Notes: generated by a model not told the origin, from the letters alone. 64,000 nucleotides of DNA from CAWAYH01 sp963786195 (GCA_963786195.1 CAWAYH010000009.1:248001-312000); one strand, 5' to 3'; counted from the stretch's first letter, positions 36,669-47,585 are shown. Program-made: numbers and translations.

Positions 36669-37138
36669 CGGGCACCTCCCGCAGCGGCGGCTTCCTGCAC
36701 CGCGCGCACGATGTTCTGATAGCCGGTGCAGCGGCAGAGGTTGCCTTCGAGGCCGTGGCGAATCTGATCGGCCGTTGGATTCGGATTCCGCGAGAGCAAT
36801 TCCACAGTCGTGAGGATCATGCCCGGCGTGCAGAAGCCGCACTGCAGCCCGTGCTTCGCCCAGAAGGCCTCCTGCACGGCGTGCAGCGTTCCGTCCTGGG
36901 CAAGGCCTTCGATGGTGGTCACCGACACGCCGTCGGTCTGCACGGCCAGCCTCGTGCACGACTTGACGGCGAGGCCGTCCACCAGCACCGTGCAGGATCC
37001 GCACTGGCTCGTGTCGCACCCGACCTTCGTGCCGGTGAGTCCCGCGACGTCGCGCAGGAAATGGACAAGCAGCAGCCGCGGCTCCACGCTGGACGCGAAG
37101 GCCCGGCCGTTGACCGTGATGTTGACTGGGATGGTCAC
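36665..37138 (-). CDS. coxS: Molybdenum hydroxylase small [2Fe-2S] subunit (CoxS-like)
   Basis: 157 residues with both [2Fe-2S] clusters: the plant-type site GCDTSQCGSCTVLVDG plus a following Cys (KSCT), and the second site LQCGFCTPGM ... GNLCRCTGYQNI. It transfers electrons from the Mo site of the large subunit to the FAD subunit. First gene of the cluster; it starts with GTG behind a good ribosome-binding site (GGGAGA) and overlaps coxL by four bases. No frameshift. Confidence 0.95.
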   Translation of the reverse strand: MTIPVNITVNGRAFASSVEPRLLLVHFLRDVAGLTGTKVGCDTSQCGSCTVLVDGLAVKSCTRLAVQTDGVSVTTIEGLAQDGTLHAVQEAFWAKHGLQCGFCTPGMILTTVELLSRNPNPTADQIRHGLEGNLCRCTGYQNIVRAVQEAAAAGGAR

Positions 37139-37198
37139 AATCGTTCTCCCTGGAGCGTCATCGGAAGAAGCCTGAGGAACAGTTAGGGCGGAACGGAT

Positions 37199-37226
37199 GT
37201 TATTGTGCCGCGGCGTGCCTGGTCAA
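37199..37226 (-). promoter_or_regulatory. Predicted sigma-70 promoter of the cox cluster
   Basis: On the minus strand TTGACC (37226-37221) and AATAAC (37204-37199) with a 16-bp spacer. The expected start near 37192 gives a ~54-nt leader for coxS. The -10 matches only four of six positions, so this is tentative. Confidence 0.45.
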
Positions 37227-37314
37227 ATAGCCAATCCGCCGGATAATCCGCGTGACTCCGCCCGCGACTCGGCGTAGTCTCGTGCCTGACCACCCGTTCA
37301 TGGGAACGCGTCCG

Positions 37315-37878
37315 ATGCGACAACGTCAGGTGTGGCGTCATGGCGTCCTCGTCCTGGTCCTGTCCTCGACCGGGGTGTCGTCGCAGCTTCGGGAGCCGCT
37401 CCCCCGGCAGGAGCCGCTGACCGTCGTCCAGGAGGTCTTCGAGTCCACGGTGCTGGAAATCATCGACGGAGACTCGGTGGTGCTGAAGGACTACGACGCC
37501 ACCATGGCCAGGCTGCACCTCGATGGCGTGGACGCGCCGGAGCTCTCGCAGCCGTTCGGGCCCGAGGCCAGAGACTTCCTCACAAGACTGTTGATGCGGA
37601 AACTCGTCACGGTCCGCGTCAGGGTCCGCCCGACCCTGACCCGTGAGGGCCTCGCGCGCGTGGAACTGCACGGTTCCGACGTCAGCTCGGCGCTCATCCG
37701 TAACGGGATGGCGTGGTACTGCGCTCGGTTCACCGAGGATCGCGAGCTCGATCAGGCGGCAAAAGAGGCGAGAAAAACGCGAGTGGGACTCTGGAGCGGG
37801 CCGAATCCCACTCCGCCCTGGCAGCATCGCGGCGCGACGACGTGCTGGCACGACGGCCCGGGACGGACGAAGGAGTAG
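37315..37878 (+). CDS. Secreted SNase-like (thermonuclease family) protein
   Basis: 187 residues from the ATG at 37315, which gives a clean signal peptide (MRQRQVWRHGVLVLVLSSTGVSS) behind a GGGAA motif; an upstream GTG (37252) and ATG (37300) are in frame. The OB-fold of staphylococcal nuclease is recognisable: VLEIIDGDSVVL, ARLHLDGVDAPEL, LIRNGMAWYCARF. The catalytic Arg before APE and the Glu of APE are present. The second catalytic Arg, normally in a YGR-type turn, appears replaced: the sequence there is LTREGLARVEL. Nuclease activity is thus doubtful. It is divergent from the cox cluster and convergent with the polyphosphate kinase gene. Confidence 0.82.
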   Translation: MRQRQVWRHGVLVLVLSSTGVSSQLREPLPRQEPLTVVQEVFESTVLEIIDGDSVVLKDYDATMARLHLDGVDAPELSQPFGPEARDFLTRLLMRKLVTVRVRVRPTLTREGLARVELHGSDVSSALIRNGMAWYCARFTEDRELDQAAKEARKTRVGLWSGPNPTPPWQHRGATTCWHDGPGRTKE

Positions 37879-37888
37879 CGCGTCGCGT

Positions 37889-39409
37889 CTAGCGCGCGTC
37901 GAGGTACCCGCCCAGCCGGTCGCACAGCGCCTGCAGCACTTTCAGACGCGCAAAGTACTTGTCGTCGGCCTCGACCAGCGTCCACGGAGCCCGACCCGTA
38001 CTCGTCCGCTCGACCATGTCATTGACCGCGGCCTGGTAGTCGTCCCACTTTTTCCGGTTCCGCCAGTCCTCGTCGGTCAGCTTCCACCGCTTGTACGACG
38101 CCTTCCGGCGCTCGTGGAAGCGCCGCAGCTGCTCCTTATTCGAAACGTGCATCCAGTATTTGACGACCACGATGCCGTGGGCGACGAGCTGCGATTCGAA
38201 CTGGTTGATCTCCGCATACGCTCGCATCCACTCGGCTTCGGTCGCAAAGCCTTCGACGCGCTCGACGAGCACCCGTCCGTACCAGCTTCGATCGAAGATG
38301 GTGATGCGTCCGCGTCGTGTGAGATGCCGCCAGAATCGCCAGAGGTAGTGCTGGGCGCGCTCTTCGTCCGTGGGCGCGGCGATCGGGATGACTTGATACG
38401 CACGGGCGTCGATCGCGCCCGTAATACGGCGGATGGCACCGCCCTTCCCCGCCGCATCCCATCCCTCGAACACGAGGATCGCCGACACGCCCTGCTTCTG
38501 CGCCTTGCGATGAAGCAGGTTGAGCCGTCCCTGGAGCTTCTCGAGCCGTCGTGCGGTACTTTTTCCGGTCCACTTTCTGAGTCATGTCCAGATGGCTCAG
38601 GATTGTCGGCTGAGCCGTGCGGCCGGACGCACGTGTTGCGGCAGTCGCGATCGTCTTCGCTGGTGTCGTCTTCCGACGTGCGGCACTCACGTTGGGCGAC
38701 TCGGAGGCGCTTGCGGATCGCGTCGCGGATCGTCGTCGCGACGGTCAGGCTGCGATACTGCTCGTCCGCACCTTCGACGATCGTCCACGGCGCGTTCGAC
38801 AGGCTCGTGCGCTTGATCATCTCCTCTGCGGCTTCGATGAAGCGCCCGTACAAGCGAAAGTTCTGCCATTGCTCGCGTGATGACGCGCCAGCGCGTGAGC
38901 GGATCCTTCTCGAGCTTCCGCAGGCGCGCCTTCTGCCCGCGCTTGTCGAGGTGCATCCAGAACTTGATGATCAGCGCGCCATCGTCCGTCAGCGCGCGCT
39001 CGAAGTCGATGATCTCTTCGAGCCGCTGACCGAACTCGGGGCGTTTGATCCGGCGGTTGACGCGCTCGACCAGCGGACGGGAGTACCAGGCGCTCAGGAA
39101 GAATCCGATCCGACCCCTGGGTGGGAGGTCACGCCAGAAGCGCCAGTACTCGGGACGCTCGCGCTCTTCTTCTGACGGCGCGCCGTAGGCGCGCGTCTGC
39201 ACCCAGCGGGGATCCATCCACTCGTTGAGCAGGTTCACGCTCTCGCTCTTGCCGGCGCCGTCGACGCCGCCGAAGAGCACGATGACGGGCCAGCGCCGTT
39301 CCGCGCTCAACGCGCGCTGCACCTCGAGCAGCTCGTCCCGCAACGCCGGAACCTGCTTCTTGAATTCCTCGCCCGAGACCTTGCGCCCCAACTCCGCAGC
39401 TTCGAACAT
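37889..39409 (-). CDS. pap: Polyphosphate:AMP phosphotransferase (two-domain PPK2), three frameshifts
   Basis: Transfers phosphate from polyphosphate to AMP, giving ADP. Two tandem PPK2 domains: the N-terminal with LFGGVDGAGKSESVNLL, RGRIGFFLSAWYSRP and KFWMHL; the C-terminal with FEGWDAAGKGGAIRR, RGRITIFDRSWYGR and KYWMHVS. Class II enzymes of this layout are ~500 residues; here 505 after removing one surplus base at each of three places (near 38875, 38703, 38553). Both P-loops are intact. It starts four bases after the adk stop, so the pair is co-transcribed. Confidence 0.87.
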
Positions 39410-39413
39410 GAGT

Positions 39414-40073
39414 TCAGCCTCGCCGGGCCAGACCCTTGACTGCTTCCAGGGCCGCCCGCTTGACGGATTCGACCGGGCCCTCGCCGGGCACCGTGATCAG
39501 GAGATTGAGCAGACGATAGTAGTCGATGACGGGCTCGGTCTGGCGATGGAACGTGGCCAGCCGCGCGCGAACGGTCTCGGGCGCATCGTCCGTCCGCTGA
39601 TACAGGTGCTCGCCGTTGCACTTGCCGTACGGGCATGTCCGAAACGGGTTGCTGGTCTTGTGGAACGGCACCTGGCACTCGCGGCAGATGATGCGGCCGG
39701 ACAGACGCTCGACGAGGACCTCGTCCGGCACGTCCACGTACACCACGCCGTCCACTTGTCGGCCCAGCGTCTCCATCATCTGGCTGAGCACGATCGCCTG
39801 CTCCATCGTGCGCGGAAAGCCGTCGAGCAGGACGCCCGCTTTCGCGTCCGGCTGCTCGAGGCGCTCCTTCAGCATCGCGATGGTGATTTCGTCGGGAACC
39901 AGCGCGCCCTTCGTCATGTACTCCTCGGCGCGGAGGCCGAGCGGGGTTCGGTTCTTGAGGTTCTCACGAAAGAGATCGCCTGACGCGACATGTTTCAGGT
40001 GCAGCTCCTTTTCGATGGAGCCGGCCTGCGTTCCCTTGCCCGAACCGGGCGCGCCGAGCAGTACAAGGTCCAA
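39414..40073 (-). CDS. adk: Adenylate kinase
   Basis: 219 residues. P-loop GAPGSGKGT near residue 7, AMP-binding DGFPRT, and a long LID with four potential zinc ligands (CREC ... CPYGKC), typical of the zinc-LID form. Interconverts 2 ADP and ATP + AMP. It begins at a TTG (40073) preceded by a strong GGAGGG site. Together with the following polyphosphate:AMP phosphotransferase it can make ATP from polyphosphate with AMP recycled. No frameshift. Confidence 0.95.
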   Translation of the reverse strand: MDLVLLGAPGSGKGTQAGSIEKELHLKHVASGDLFRENLKNRTPLGLRAEEYMTKGALVPDEITIAMLKERLEQPDAKAGVLLDGFPRTMEQAIVLSQMMETLGRQVDGVVYVDVPDEVLVERLSGRIICRECQVPFHKTSNPFRTCPYGKCNGEHLYQRTDDAPETVRARLATFHRQTEPVIDYYRLLNLLITVPGEGPVESVKRAALEAVKGLARRG

Positions 40074-40124
40074 ATGTCCCTCCGCGATGGTGCTTCACTA
40101 TAAACTGACCACCACGAATCAGCC

Positions 40125-42803
40125 ATGTCCCTCGCGCCTGGCGTCCGTCTCGGCGCCTACGAAGTCCTGCGGTTGATCGGCGCCGGGGGAATGGGCGAGG
40201 TGTATCAGGCGCGCGACACCCGGCTCGATCGCCTCGTCGCGATCAAGGTGCTCCCCGAGAAGGCTCGCGGCCAACCCGGAGCGCCGCCAGCGCTTCGAGC
40301 GCGAGGCCCGCGCGGTCGCCGCCCTCAACCATCCGCACATCTGCGACCTCCACGATGTCGGCGAGCACGACCACGTCGACTTCCTCGTCATGGAGTATGT
40401 CGAGGGCCAGACGCTGGCGGATCGTCTGGTACGTGGGCCGCTGCGACCGCCGACGTCCTGCGCTACGCCATCGAGCTGGCCGACGCGCTCGATCACGCGC
40501 ATCGCCGGGGTCTCGTCCATCGCGATCTCAAGCCGGGCAACGTGATGTTGACCAGGTCGGGCGCGAAGCTGCTCGACTTCGGCCTCTCCAAGCTGCAGTC
40601 CACCCCGGATCTGATCGCGCTGTCGACGATCGCGTCCAGCCCCGCGCCGCTCACGGCGCAGGGCGCCGTGCTCGGCACGTATCCGTACATGGCGCCCGAA
40701 CAGCTCGAGGGCAAGCGAGACCGACGCGCGCAGCGACATCTTTGCGTTTGGCGCGATCGTCTACGAGATGGCGACGGGGCGGCGGGCGTTTCAGGGCACG
40801 ACGGCGGCGAGCCTGATCGGCGCGATTCTCCACACGGATCCGCCGCCGGTCTCCACGCTGCAACCGCTGACGCCGCCGGGCCTCGACCGCATCGTGTCGC
40901 GCTGCCTCGCGAAGGATCCCGACGACCGCTGGCAGACCGCGCGCGATCTGATGCTCGAGCTGAAATGGATCGCCGAGCACCCCACGACGCCGGCGCCGGC
41001 CCGCAAGACGACGAACAGCATGCGGCTGCTCACCACACTGTCGTTGGTGGTGCTCGCCATCGCGGCAACTGCGATCGCTCTCGTGCTCTTTCTGCGCCCG
41101 CGCGCGGAAGGGCCTGCAGTCCGGCTCACATTCTCGCCGCTGGCCGGCTTGACACTGGCCGAGGTCAGGTACGCAGGACCCGTCACGCTCTCGCCCGATG
41201 GGCTGCGTGTGGTCTATGTCGCCTCGGGTTCCGATCGCCAGCAGTTGTGGGTACAGTCGCTCGATTCCACGACCGCGCAGGCGCTCGCCGGAACTGACGA
41301 CGCAGCGTACCCGTTCTGGTCGCCGGACAGCCGGTCGATCGGGTTCTTCGCCAACGGGAGACTCAAGAGAATCGATGCCGCGGGCGGACCCCTTCAAGTC
41401 CTTTGCGACGCGGTACTGCCCCGAGGTGGGACCTGGAACGGCGTAGGAGTGATTGTCTTTTCCGCCGGCGCTGGAGAACACCTGTATCGGGTGTCGGCGG
41501 GCGGCGGCGCACGCGCGGCGCTGACCTTCGAGAGTCCGAATGGGGAGAGTCACTGGCCCAGCTTTCTGCCCGACGGTCGTCACTTCGTGTATTTCGGACG
41601 ACGGGAGAAGCCCGGGATCTACGTGGCCTCGCTCGATCCGGACGTTCCAGCAAGACTCCTCACGAGTGAGATCGGGCTGTATGCCGGGGCTGCCTACGCC
41701 TCCGACGGTTACCTGATGCTTGCCAGGGGCGGAGCGATGGCCGGGACGCTGTTCGCTCATCCAATTGATCTCCATCGCCTCGAGTTGACCGGCGACCCCG
41801 TGCCGCTCGCCGAACGTGTCCCCTTCTACCCGAATCTCGGTCGCCCGGACTTTTCCGTGTCGAAGAACGGAAGGCTGATTCACGGGAATCTGGCTCGCGA
41901 CTCCACGTCCCTCGTCTGGTTCGATCGCGCAGGCAACCCGATCGCCACGGTCCCGGGAGCATCGGGGTACCAGAGGCCCGTCCTTTCACCCGACGAGAAG
42001 ACGATTGCGGCTCACCGTCTCGATCCAGAGACTCAATCCCCGGACGTCTGTCTCATCGACAGCGACAGTGGCGTGACGTCGCGGCTCACCACGAATCCGG
42101 GTCTCGACAACATGGGGCTCTGGTCACCTGATGGTCGGCACATCCTCTATGGGTCGACCCGTGACGACCAGGGCACGAATACATACCTGAAAGTGGTTGA
42201 CGGCACCGAGGCGGAAACGCCGGTTTTCACGTCGGGCTTCCGTCAGATGCAGCAGATGACCGACTGGTCTGGAAAGCTGTTCGTGTTTGGCAGGCAAGAT
42301 CCACAGACGCAGTGGGACCTGTGGACGATGCCCGAGACAGGACGCCCGCAGACGCAACGAAAGCGCCGGTGCTGTATCTGCGGACCGAGTTCAACGAACA
42401 CGACGGTGTGCTCTCGCCTGATGGACGATGGATGGCCTATACCTCGGATCAATCGGGGCGCTCGGAGGTGTACGTCGGGGCATTCCCGCAGCACGGGGGT
42501 CGAGGAACACCGGTGTCGGCGACTGGCGGACGGTGGCCGCAATGGAGGCGCGATGGAAAGGAGCTGTTTTACGTGGTGTCGGACCAGACGCTCATGGCAG
42601 TGGCCGTCCAGACCAACGTCGAGTTCACTGCGAGCACGCCCCGCGCACTGTTCAAGCTGCAAATAAAGGAGTCGGTGGTTCGCACTGACCGGCCCTATAT
42701 GCCCGCACGTGATGGGCAGCGCGTTCTGGTCAACGTCTCTCCTGAGGCCCCGCCTTCACCTGTCTCTCTGCTCCTGAACTGGCCAGCTCTGCTTCGACGC
42801 TGA
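40125..42803 (+). CDS. Transmembrane Ser/Thr protein kinase with PD40-like propeller, about four frameshifts
   Basis: About 890 residues when joined. Kinase parts: GAGGMGEVYQA, Lys41 in VAIK, FEREARAVAALNHPHICDLH (second frame), HRDLKPGN, LDFGLSK, GTYPYMAPEQ, then SDIFAFGAIVYEMATGRRAF. One membrane helix (TLSLVVLAIAATAIALVLF), then TolB/PD40 repeats (VTLSPDGLRVVYVA, FWSPDSRSIGFF, LWSPDGRHILYG, VLSPDGRWMAYT) to the end NWPALLRR. Frame changes lie near 40262, 40450, 40722 and 42350, alternately +1 and -1. It is a paralogue of the kinase at 28051-30763 with the same architecture, and is divergent from adk. Confidence 0.86.
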
Positions 42804-42870
42804 GGCCGCCTTCGTCCGACTTCGGCGCGCCAGGGCCGCCTTCGCCCGGCTTCGGCGAGCCCAGGGCCGC
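42804..42870. repeat. Short direct repeats in a convergent gap
   Basis: Two and a third copies of a 30-31-bp unit beginning GGCCGCCTTCG and containing CTTCGGCG, at 42804, 42834 and 42865. They fill the whole space between the kinase stop and the stop of the convergent receptor gene. Internal CTTCG/CGAAG-type dyads could act as a bidirectional terminator, although no T-tract is present. Confidence 0.7.
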
Positions 42871-42871
42871 T

Positions 42872-45860
42872 TCAGAAATCGACCTGCACACCAAAGTCGA
42901 CGAATCGCGCGGTGAGAACGACCGTCGGCACCGGCCACGTGGCGCCATACCGGTTGTCGATCTGAAGCACCGGGTTGGCATTGAGAAGGTTGTAGACGGA
43001 GACGGTCGGACGTATGGCCGTTCGACCGATGCGGACCAGTCTTGCTGACGCGGAAGTCGACCTGGTTGATACGGTCGCCGTACAGCGTGCCCGGTGGAAG
43101 TACATCCAACGTGATCTGGGCCCCGCACGAAACCGCTGTCGCCGCACGCGGCGAGGTTGCGGCCGAGCGACTCGCGAATCAGAAGGTTGCTCGTGCTCTG
43201 CCGAGCGCCAGATCTGTGCGCCTGGCAGGCTCTGGACCGTCGCCGCCACCTGGATCGCCCACCAGGGCAACGGGTACACCGCCTGGACCTTCAGGTTTGG
43301 CTGCATCGGAGGGCGGATGTCGCAGAACGGCGTTGTGCGGGGCGCGTTTGGCGTGAACGCCAGGCTGCGATCGTCGAGCATGTAGCAGGTGTTGATCCGC
43401 TCACGCCCGAGGCTCAGGCCGCCGGTCACGAGCGCGCGACTCGGCAGGCGGGCATTGATGGTGAAATCGAATCCGTCGAACACGTCCTCCTGGTGCCCGA
43501 ACCGGCTGGCACTGGTGATCAGGTTGTCCACCTTGCCGACTTCGCCGGGCTCACGTCGTAGAAGTCACACAGGCTGGTGCCACCGCCGCCCGGGAATCGA
43601 GGATTCTGGAGCACCGTGACGCAGAACGGACTGAAGTCGGCGTTCGTCACGGCGAGGTTCTGCGTCACGCGTGAAATTGCCGTACCATCGGCGGAAGTAG
43701 CCGGCGGAGACCGTGACGCGGGGAACGATCTCGTGCTGGACGCTGAGGCTCGCTCCCCAATTGAACGGCCGAACGCCGAAGCCGCTGGTCAGGGCCTCGT
43801 CGTACCTCGTGCCCACGATCATCTGACCGAACTTGTCGTCCCTGGTGGGTCCGCACTCGCCGTTCTCGGTGACCTTCGTCAGGTCGCAGTCGGGCGTGTA
43901 ATTCCCGTTGCCGTCGTTCCATGCGCGTGTCGTGCTGCTGACCATCGACTCCAGCGGGTTGACGGCCCGCGCTATCCCGTACGACTCGCCCTGAACGTAT
44001 CTGGCCAGCGTGGCCTTGAGCGCGGTCTTGCCGTCGCCGAAGACATCGTACGCCACACCAAATCTCGGGGACAGGTCCTTCCAATTGGGTACGTTCTCGA
44101 TCTCCTGAAAATTGCGTTCTCCGATCAGAGGGCCCGCAGGGACATGCTGCGCGTCCACTTGGGAATTGAGGAAGTCCGCTCGCACGCCGAGATTGAGCGT
44201 CAGGCGCTTCACCGTCCACTGGTCCTGTACGTAGAGCCCGAGGTTGTAGTTCACGCGCTCGGCGAACGTGGCGGGCTCGGCGAACTGGGTCAGCCCGGTC
44301 GGCACGCCGTTGTTGAAGGTGTGGTTCACGCTGTTGTTGTGCTCGCTGCCGTTGATGCGCCACTGCCGCAGGAGCGTGAGACCTAGCTTGATCGCGTGGC
44401 GTCCGGTGACGTAGCGACATGGCGGCTCGATAGTTCGACTGGTTGTTGCGGGTGCCGCCAAATCCGTCAACAGGCGCGCGCCAGGTGGAGGGGAACACGC
44501 CCGGACCAGTCTCCGTGATCGACGACAGGTCCGCGCGCACGCCCGGGTCGCGCCGCCTCATCGAGCTCTGCACCGTGATGGTTGCACCAGCCTCGATCAA
44601 CACGCGGTTGGAAAGCGGTGAGCTCCAGGTCGCCTGCGCAAACCATTGAGGGTCGTTCTTCGGATGGGCGCACGCTGACGGAGCGATGCTGCGCGTGGGC
44701 ATCAGACAGGTGCCGAAATCCGAACGTTGCACGTGGTAGTAGGCGTCGATCTTGTTCCTGGGCGTGGCCTGAACCGTGAGCCGCGCGTCGCCGCTCGCGT
44801 GCCAGACGGGCTGGATGGCCGGCTGCTCGAGATCGGGTGCATAGAACAGGGCCGTCGGGGTCCAGGTCGTCGTAGAGTCCGGCGATGTACCTGTACGTGC
44901 CCCACTGCCGCACCGACGAGAAGAGCCAGACGCGATCTCTGACGAGCGGCCCTCCAACGGAAGGGTTCGCGTCCCAGATCTTCTCGATCCTGTTGCTGCT
45001 CGGGAGGCCTCGCGCGATGAGATCGTCCGACAGGTTCTCGCCCTGCAGCGACGTGTTCGTGTAGCGCCCGATGAATGATCCGTGGAAGCGTATTCGACCC
45101 CTGCCGCGTGATGACGTTCGACGTGACGCCGCTCAGCTCGAACTCGGCGGACATCGCGCCGGTGTTGACGACGATCTCCTGGGCCATCGCGTTGTTCAGG
45201 AAATTGCCGAAGGTCGTGCCACCCGTGCTCTGACCGCTCATCACCGACATGCCATCCACGAAGAGCCGGCTCTCGTTGATGCGGCTGCCATGAATCTGCA
45301 GCATGAGCGAGTTCTCCGGGTTGGACCCGCCGACGTTCTGCACCGCCGCCGCCGACCACCTGCATCCCAGGCGTCATCGACGCGAAGCTGATGAAGGTGC
45401 GGTCGGACGGCAGCGTATCCATCGCCTGCCGGGACGTCACGGCCTTCACGGAAACGTTCTGCGTGTCCAGGTCGGGTTGTCCCGAGAAACCGTCACGACT
45501 TCTTCTGTCGTCCCCACCTGCATCGCCGCGTCCACGGTCGCCGCGAACGAGCTGCGTGATCTCGAGGCCCTCCGATTTCAACGTGTTGAACCCGGGCAGC
45601 AGGAACGTGACCGTGTAGGTCCCCGGCGGCAACGCGACAATCTTGTACGCACCGTCGCTGTCCGTCACAACCCGGCGGGTTCGTTCGATCAACGCCGGGC
45701 TCGAGGCTTCGACCGTGACGCTCGCCAGTGGGGAGCCGCTCGGGTCGCACGCGACACCAGAAATCGTCCCGCCTTGACTCTGTGGCGGCGTGGAAGGAGA
45801 AGCGCCAGCCGCTCCGGGCGGCATGAACAGGGCGCCCATCAGCAGGACCCAGGCGCGCAT
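42872..45860 (-). pseudogene. Oar-like TonB-dependent receptor, heavily frameshifted
   Basis: Joined length ~995 residues. Signal peptide MRAWVLLMGALFMPPGAAGA (start 45860), carboxypeptidase-regulatory-like domain (GTISGVACDPSGSPLASVTV ... TVTFLLPGFNTL), plug (DTLPSDRTFISFASMTPGMQ, HGSRINESRLFVDGM, GAMSAEFELSGVTSNVITRQG), then a long barrel ending YNLLNANPVLQIDNRYG ... FVDFGVQVDF with a terminal aromatic. At least nine frame changes occur, roughly one per 300 bp. No start-to-end deletion is seen, so it may be a live gene in a badly read stretch or a young pseudogene. It is divergent from the winged-helix/FHA gene. Such receptors import large oligomers in Acidobacteriota. Confidence 0.82.
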
Positions 45861-45926
45861 AATGGCCCCCTCGCGACAGCTCGAGCCGATGTATGCGGAA
45901 AGCGCCAGTCTACGCCCAGAGCCGTT

Positions 45927-46012
45927 GGGTGTCGACACCCGGAATGTGGTTAATATGGACCCCCGGCGTCCGCGAGTCCTTGGGAATTTCCTGGGATTCT
46001 CCGGCTAGCCGG
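45927..46012. promoter_or_regulatory. Palindromes between divergent receptor and regulator genes
   Basis: A perfect 14-bp palindrome GGGTGTCGACACCC lies at 45927-45940, and CCGGCTAGCCGG at 46001-46012, ten bases before the ATG of the regulator. TTAATAT near 45950 could be a -10 for the plus-strand gene. The placement suits an autoregulatory operator, and the second dyad could mask the ribosome-binding site. Confidence 0.4.
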
Positions 46013-46022
46013 TGAGGGCGCG

Positions 46023-46674
46023 ATGCGGGTGCAGTTCGGCAAGTTCACGCTCGACACCGAGAGCCGCCAGCTGCGGCATGGCGACGCCGAACGGCACCTG
46101 TCGCCCAAGGCGTTCGAGCTCCTTCGGGCGCTGATCGAGTGCCGGCCGGCCGCGCTCTCGAAGGTCCAGATCCACGAACGGCTGTGGCCGTCGACCTTCG
46201 TATCCGACGCGACCCTCACGAGCCTCGTCGCCGAGCTGCGAAGCGTGCTCGGAGAGAAGCCGCGGGGCGGGCGGTTCGTGAGGACGGTCCACCGGTTCGG
46301 CTACGCGTTCAAGGGGACCGCGACGGAGCTCACGTCGCGCCCCAGCGCCGCAGCGATCGCGCGCGGTGCTGGATTGTCTGGGAGTCGGGGCAGGTGCCCC
46401 TGGACGATGGAGATCACCTGCTTGGGCGCGATCGGGACGTCGCTGTCTGGCTCGAGTCCCCGACCGTGTCCCGGCACCACGCGCGGATTCGCGTCACTGG
46501 TGAGACCGGCCACGATCGAGGACCTCGGCAGCAAGAACGGCACCTACCTGCGCGGTGAGCGCCTCGCCGACGCCATCACCGTTGACCGACGGCGACGAAC
46601 TCCGGCTGGGATCCGTGCCCGTCAAGTTCCGCCTCCTCGGGACCAGTAGTTCGACGCAGACGCATCGCTCCTGA
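46023..46674 (+). CDS. Winged-helix (OmpR/PhoB-type) DNA-binding protein fused to FHA domain, frameshifted
   Basis: About 217 residues when joined. Residues 1-100 are a Trans_reg_C winged helix (KFTLDTESRQLRHGD, LSPKAFELLRALIECRPA, and RGGRFVRTVHRFGYAFKG as the wing). A linker leads to an FHA domain: WIVWESGQVPLDDGDHLLGR, SPTVSRHHARI, DLGSKNGTYLRGERL, DGDELRLGSVPVKFRLLG. All FHA phosphothreonine-binding residues (Gly-Arg, Ser-x-x-His, Asn-Gly-Thr) are visible. Breaks near 46365, 46500 and 46583 are needed. It has no receiver domain, so it is probably switched by a Ser/Thr kinase; two such kinases are in this window. Confidence 0.83.
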
Positions 46675-46813
46675 ACCGGACGCGGCACTCACTCCCGCAA
46701 CAAAGCCGGAAAAATCCAGGATCTCCCGCAGGACTTCCAGCCAGCGCCTTCTCCATAGTGGACCTCGACGGATGTGGAGACCGTCGGATCGAGATCCGAT
46801 GCGGTGCCGAGTC

Positions 46814-47544
46814 ATGATGATGCGGTCGCTGCTGGTTGCGGCGTGCGACGGCCCGACGACCGGCCCCGGACGCGTGCCGACCTCTGGTCCTCCAGTGAAC
46901 CCGGCGCCGCCGCCGCCTGCCCCCGTGCCGGGCCAGACGTTCACGGTCTCCGGCATGGTCAGAGACGATACGAACGTCCCGGTTGCGGGAGCCTAGCGTG
47001 GTCGTGCTCGGGCAGGAAACGGCCTTCGCCACCACCGACGCCGATGGGTCCTACAGCATTTCAGGAGTGAAGTCGTCTCCCGTGGAAGCCATGTCGCCGC
47101 TGCTCAGCGCCTCCAAAGCGGGCTCTTCTGCCGATGTTGAATTCGCTGACCCAAGCTACCTGCCGATTACGAGCGACACGCGCGCTCGACTTCGCGCTCG
47201 TTTCCTCGGGTAGCAGATTCCCGTGGGTCAGGTCGTTCATGGCCTGTCGCCGCCTGGCGCTGCCGTCTGTTCGCACTGGGGCTATGGCGCGAGCGACGTG
47301 TCAACGATTCGCGTGACCGCTCCCGCCTCCGGGATTCTCGAAGTCACGCTCTCCGCGCCGCTTTTCACCTTCGATTTCGACATCGTCGGGCCAGATGGAC
47401 CGTTCGTAGGCGTACGACGCCATTTGGGTCTCGCCCTGTTCGCGTCGACGATTCCCGTGCAGAGTCGGATCGACGTACGAAATCCGCGTTATCGGCGGGT
47501 GGCAGCCGCCGCGCGAGTTCGAGCTGACGACGAGGATGCGGTAG
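46814..47544 (+). CDS. Predicted lipoprotein with regulatory-like (CarboxypepD_reg) domain, frameshifted
   Basis: Starts MMMRSLLVAAC with a lipobox (LVAAC) and a short Pro-rich linker (NPAPPPPAPVPGQ), then a beta-sandwich: TVSGMVRDDTNVPVAGA ... VVVLGQETAFATTDADGSYS, typical of carboxypeptidase-regulatory-like/SpaA-type folds. In later frames follow GASDVSTIRVTAPASGILEVTL and the C-terminus PREFELTTRMR, a pre-peptidase-like beta domain. About four breaks. Three start ATGs in a row at 46814-46822 are equivalent. No enzymatic residue recognised; an outer-membrane or periplasmic binding protein is a guess. Confidence 0.6.
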
Positions 47545-47585
47545 GCCCGGTTCTTCAGTCATCGGCAACAGTCACGGAGGAATCT

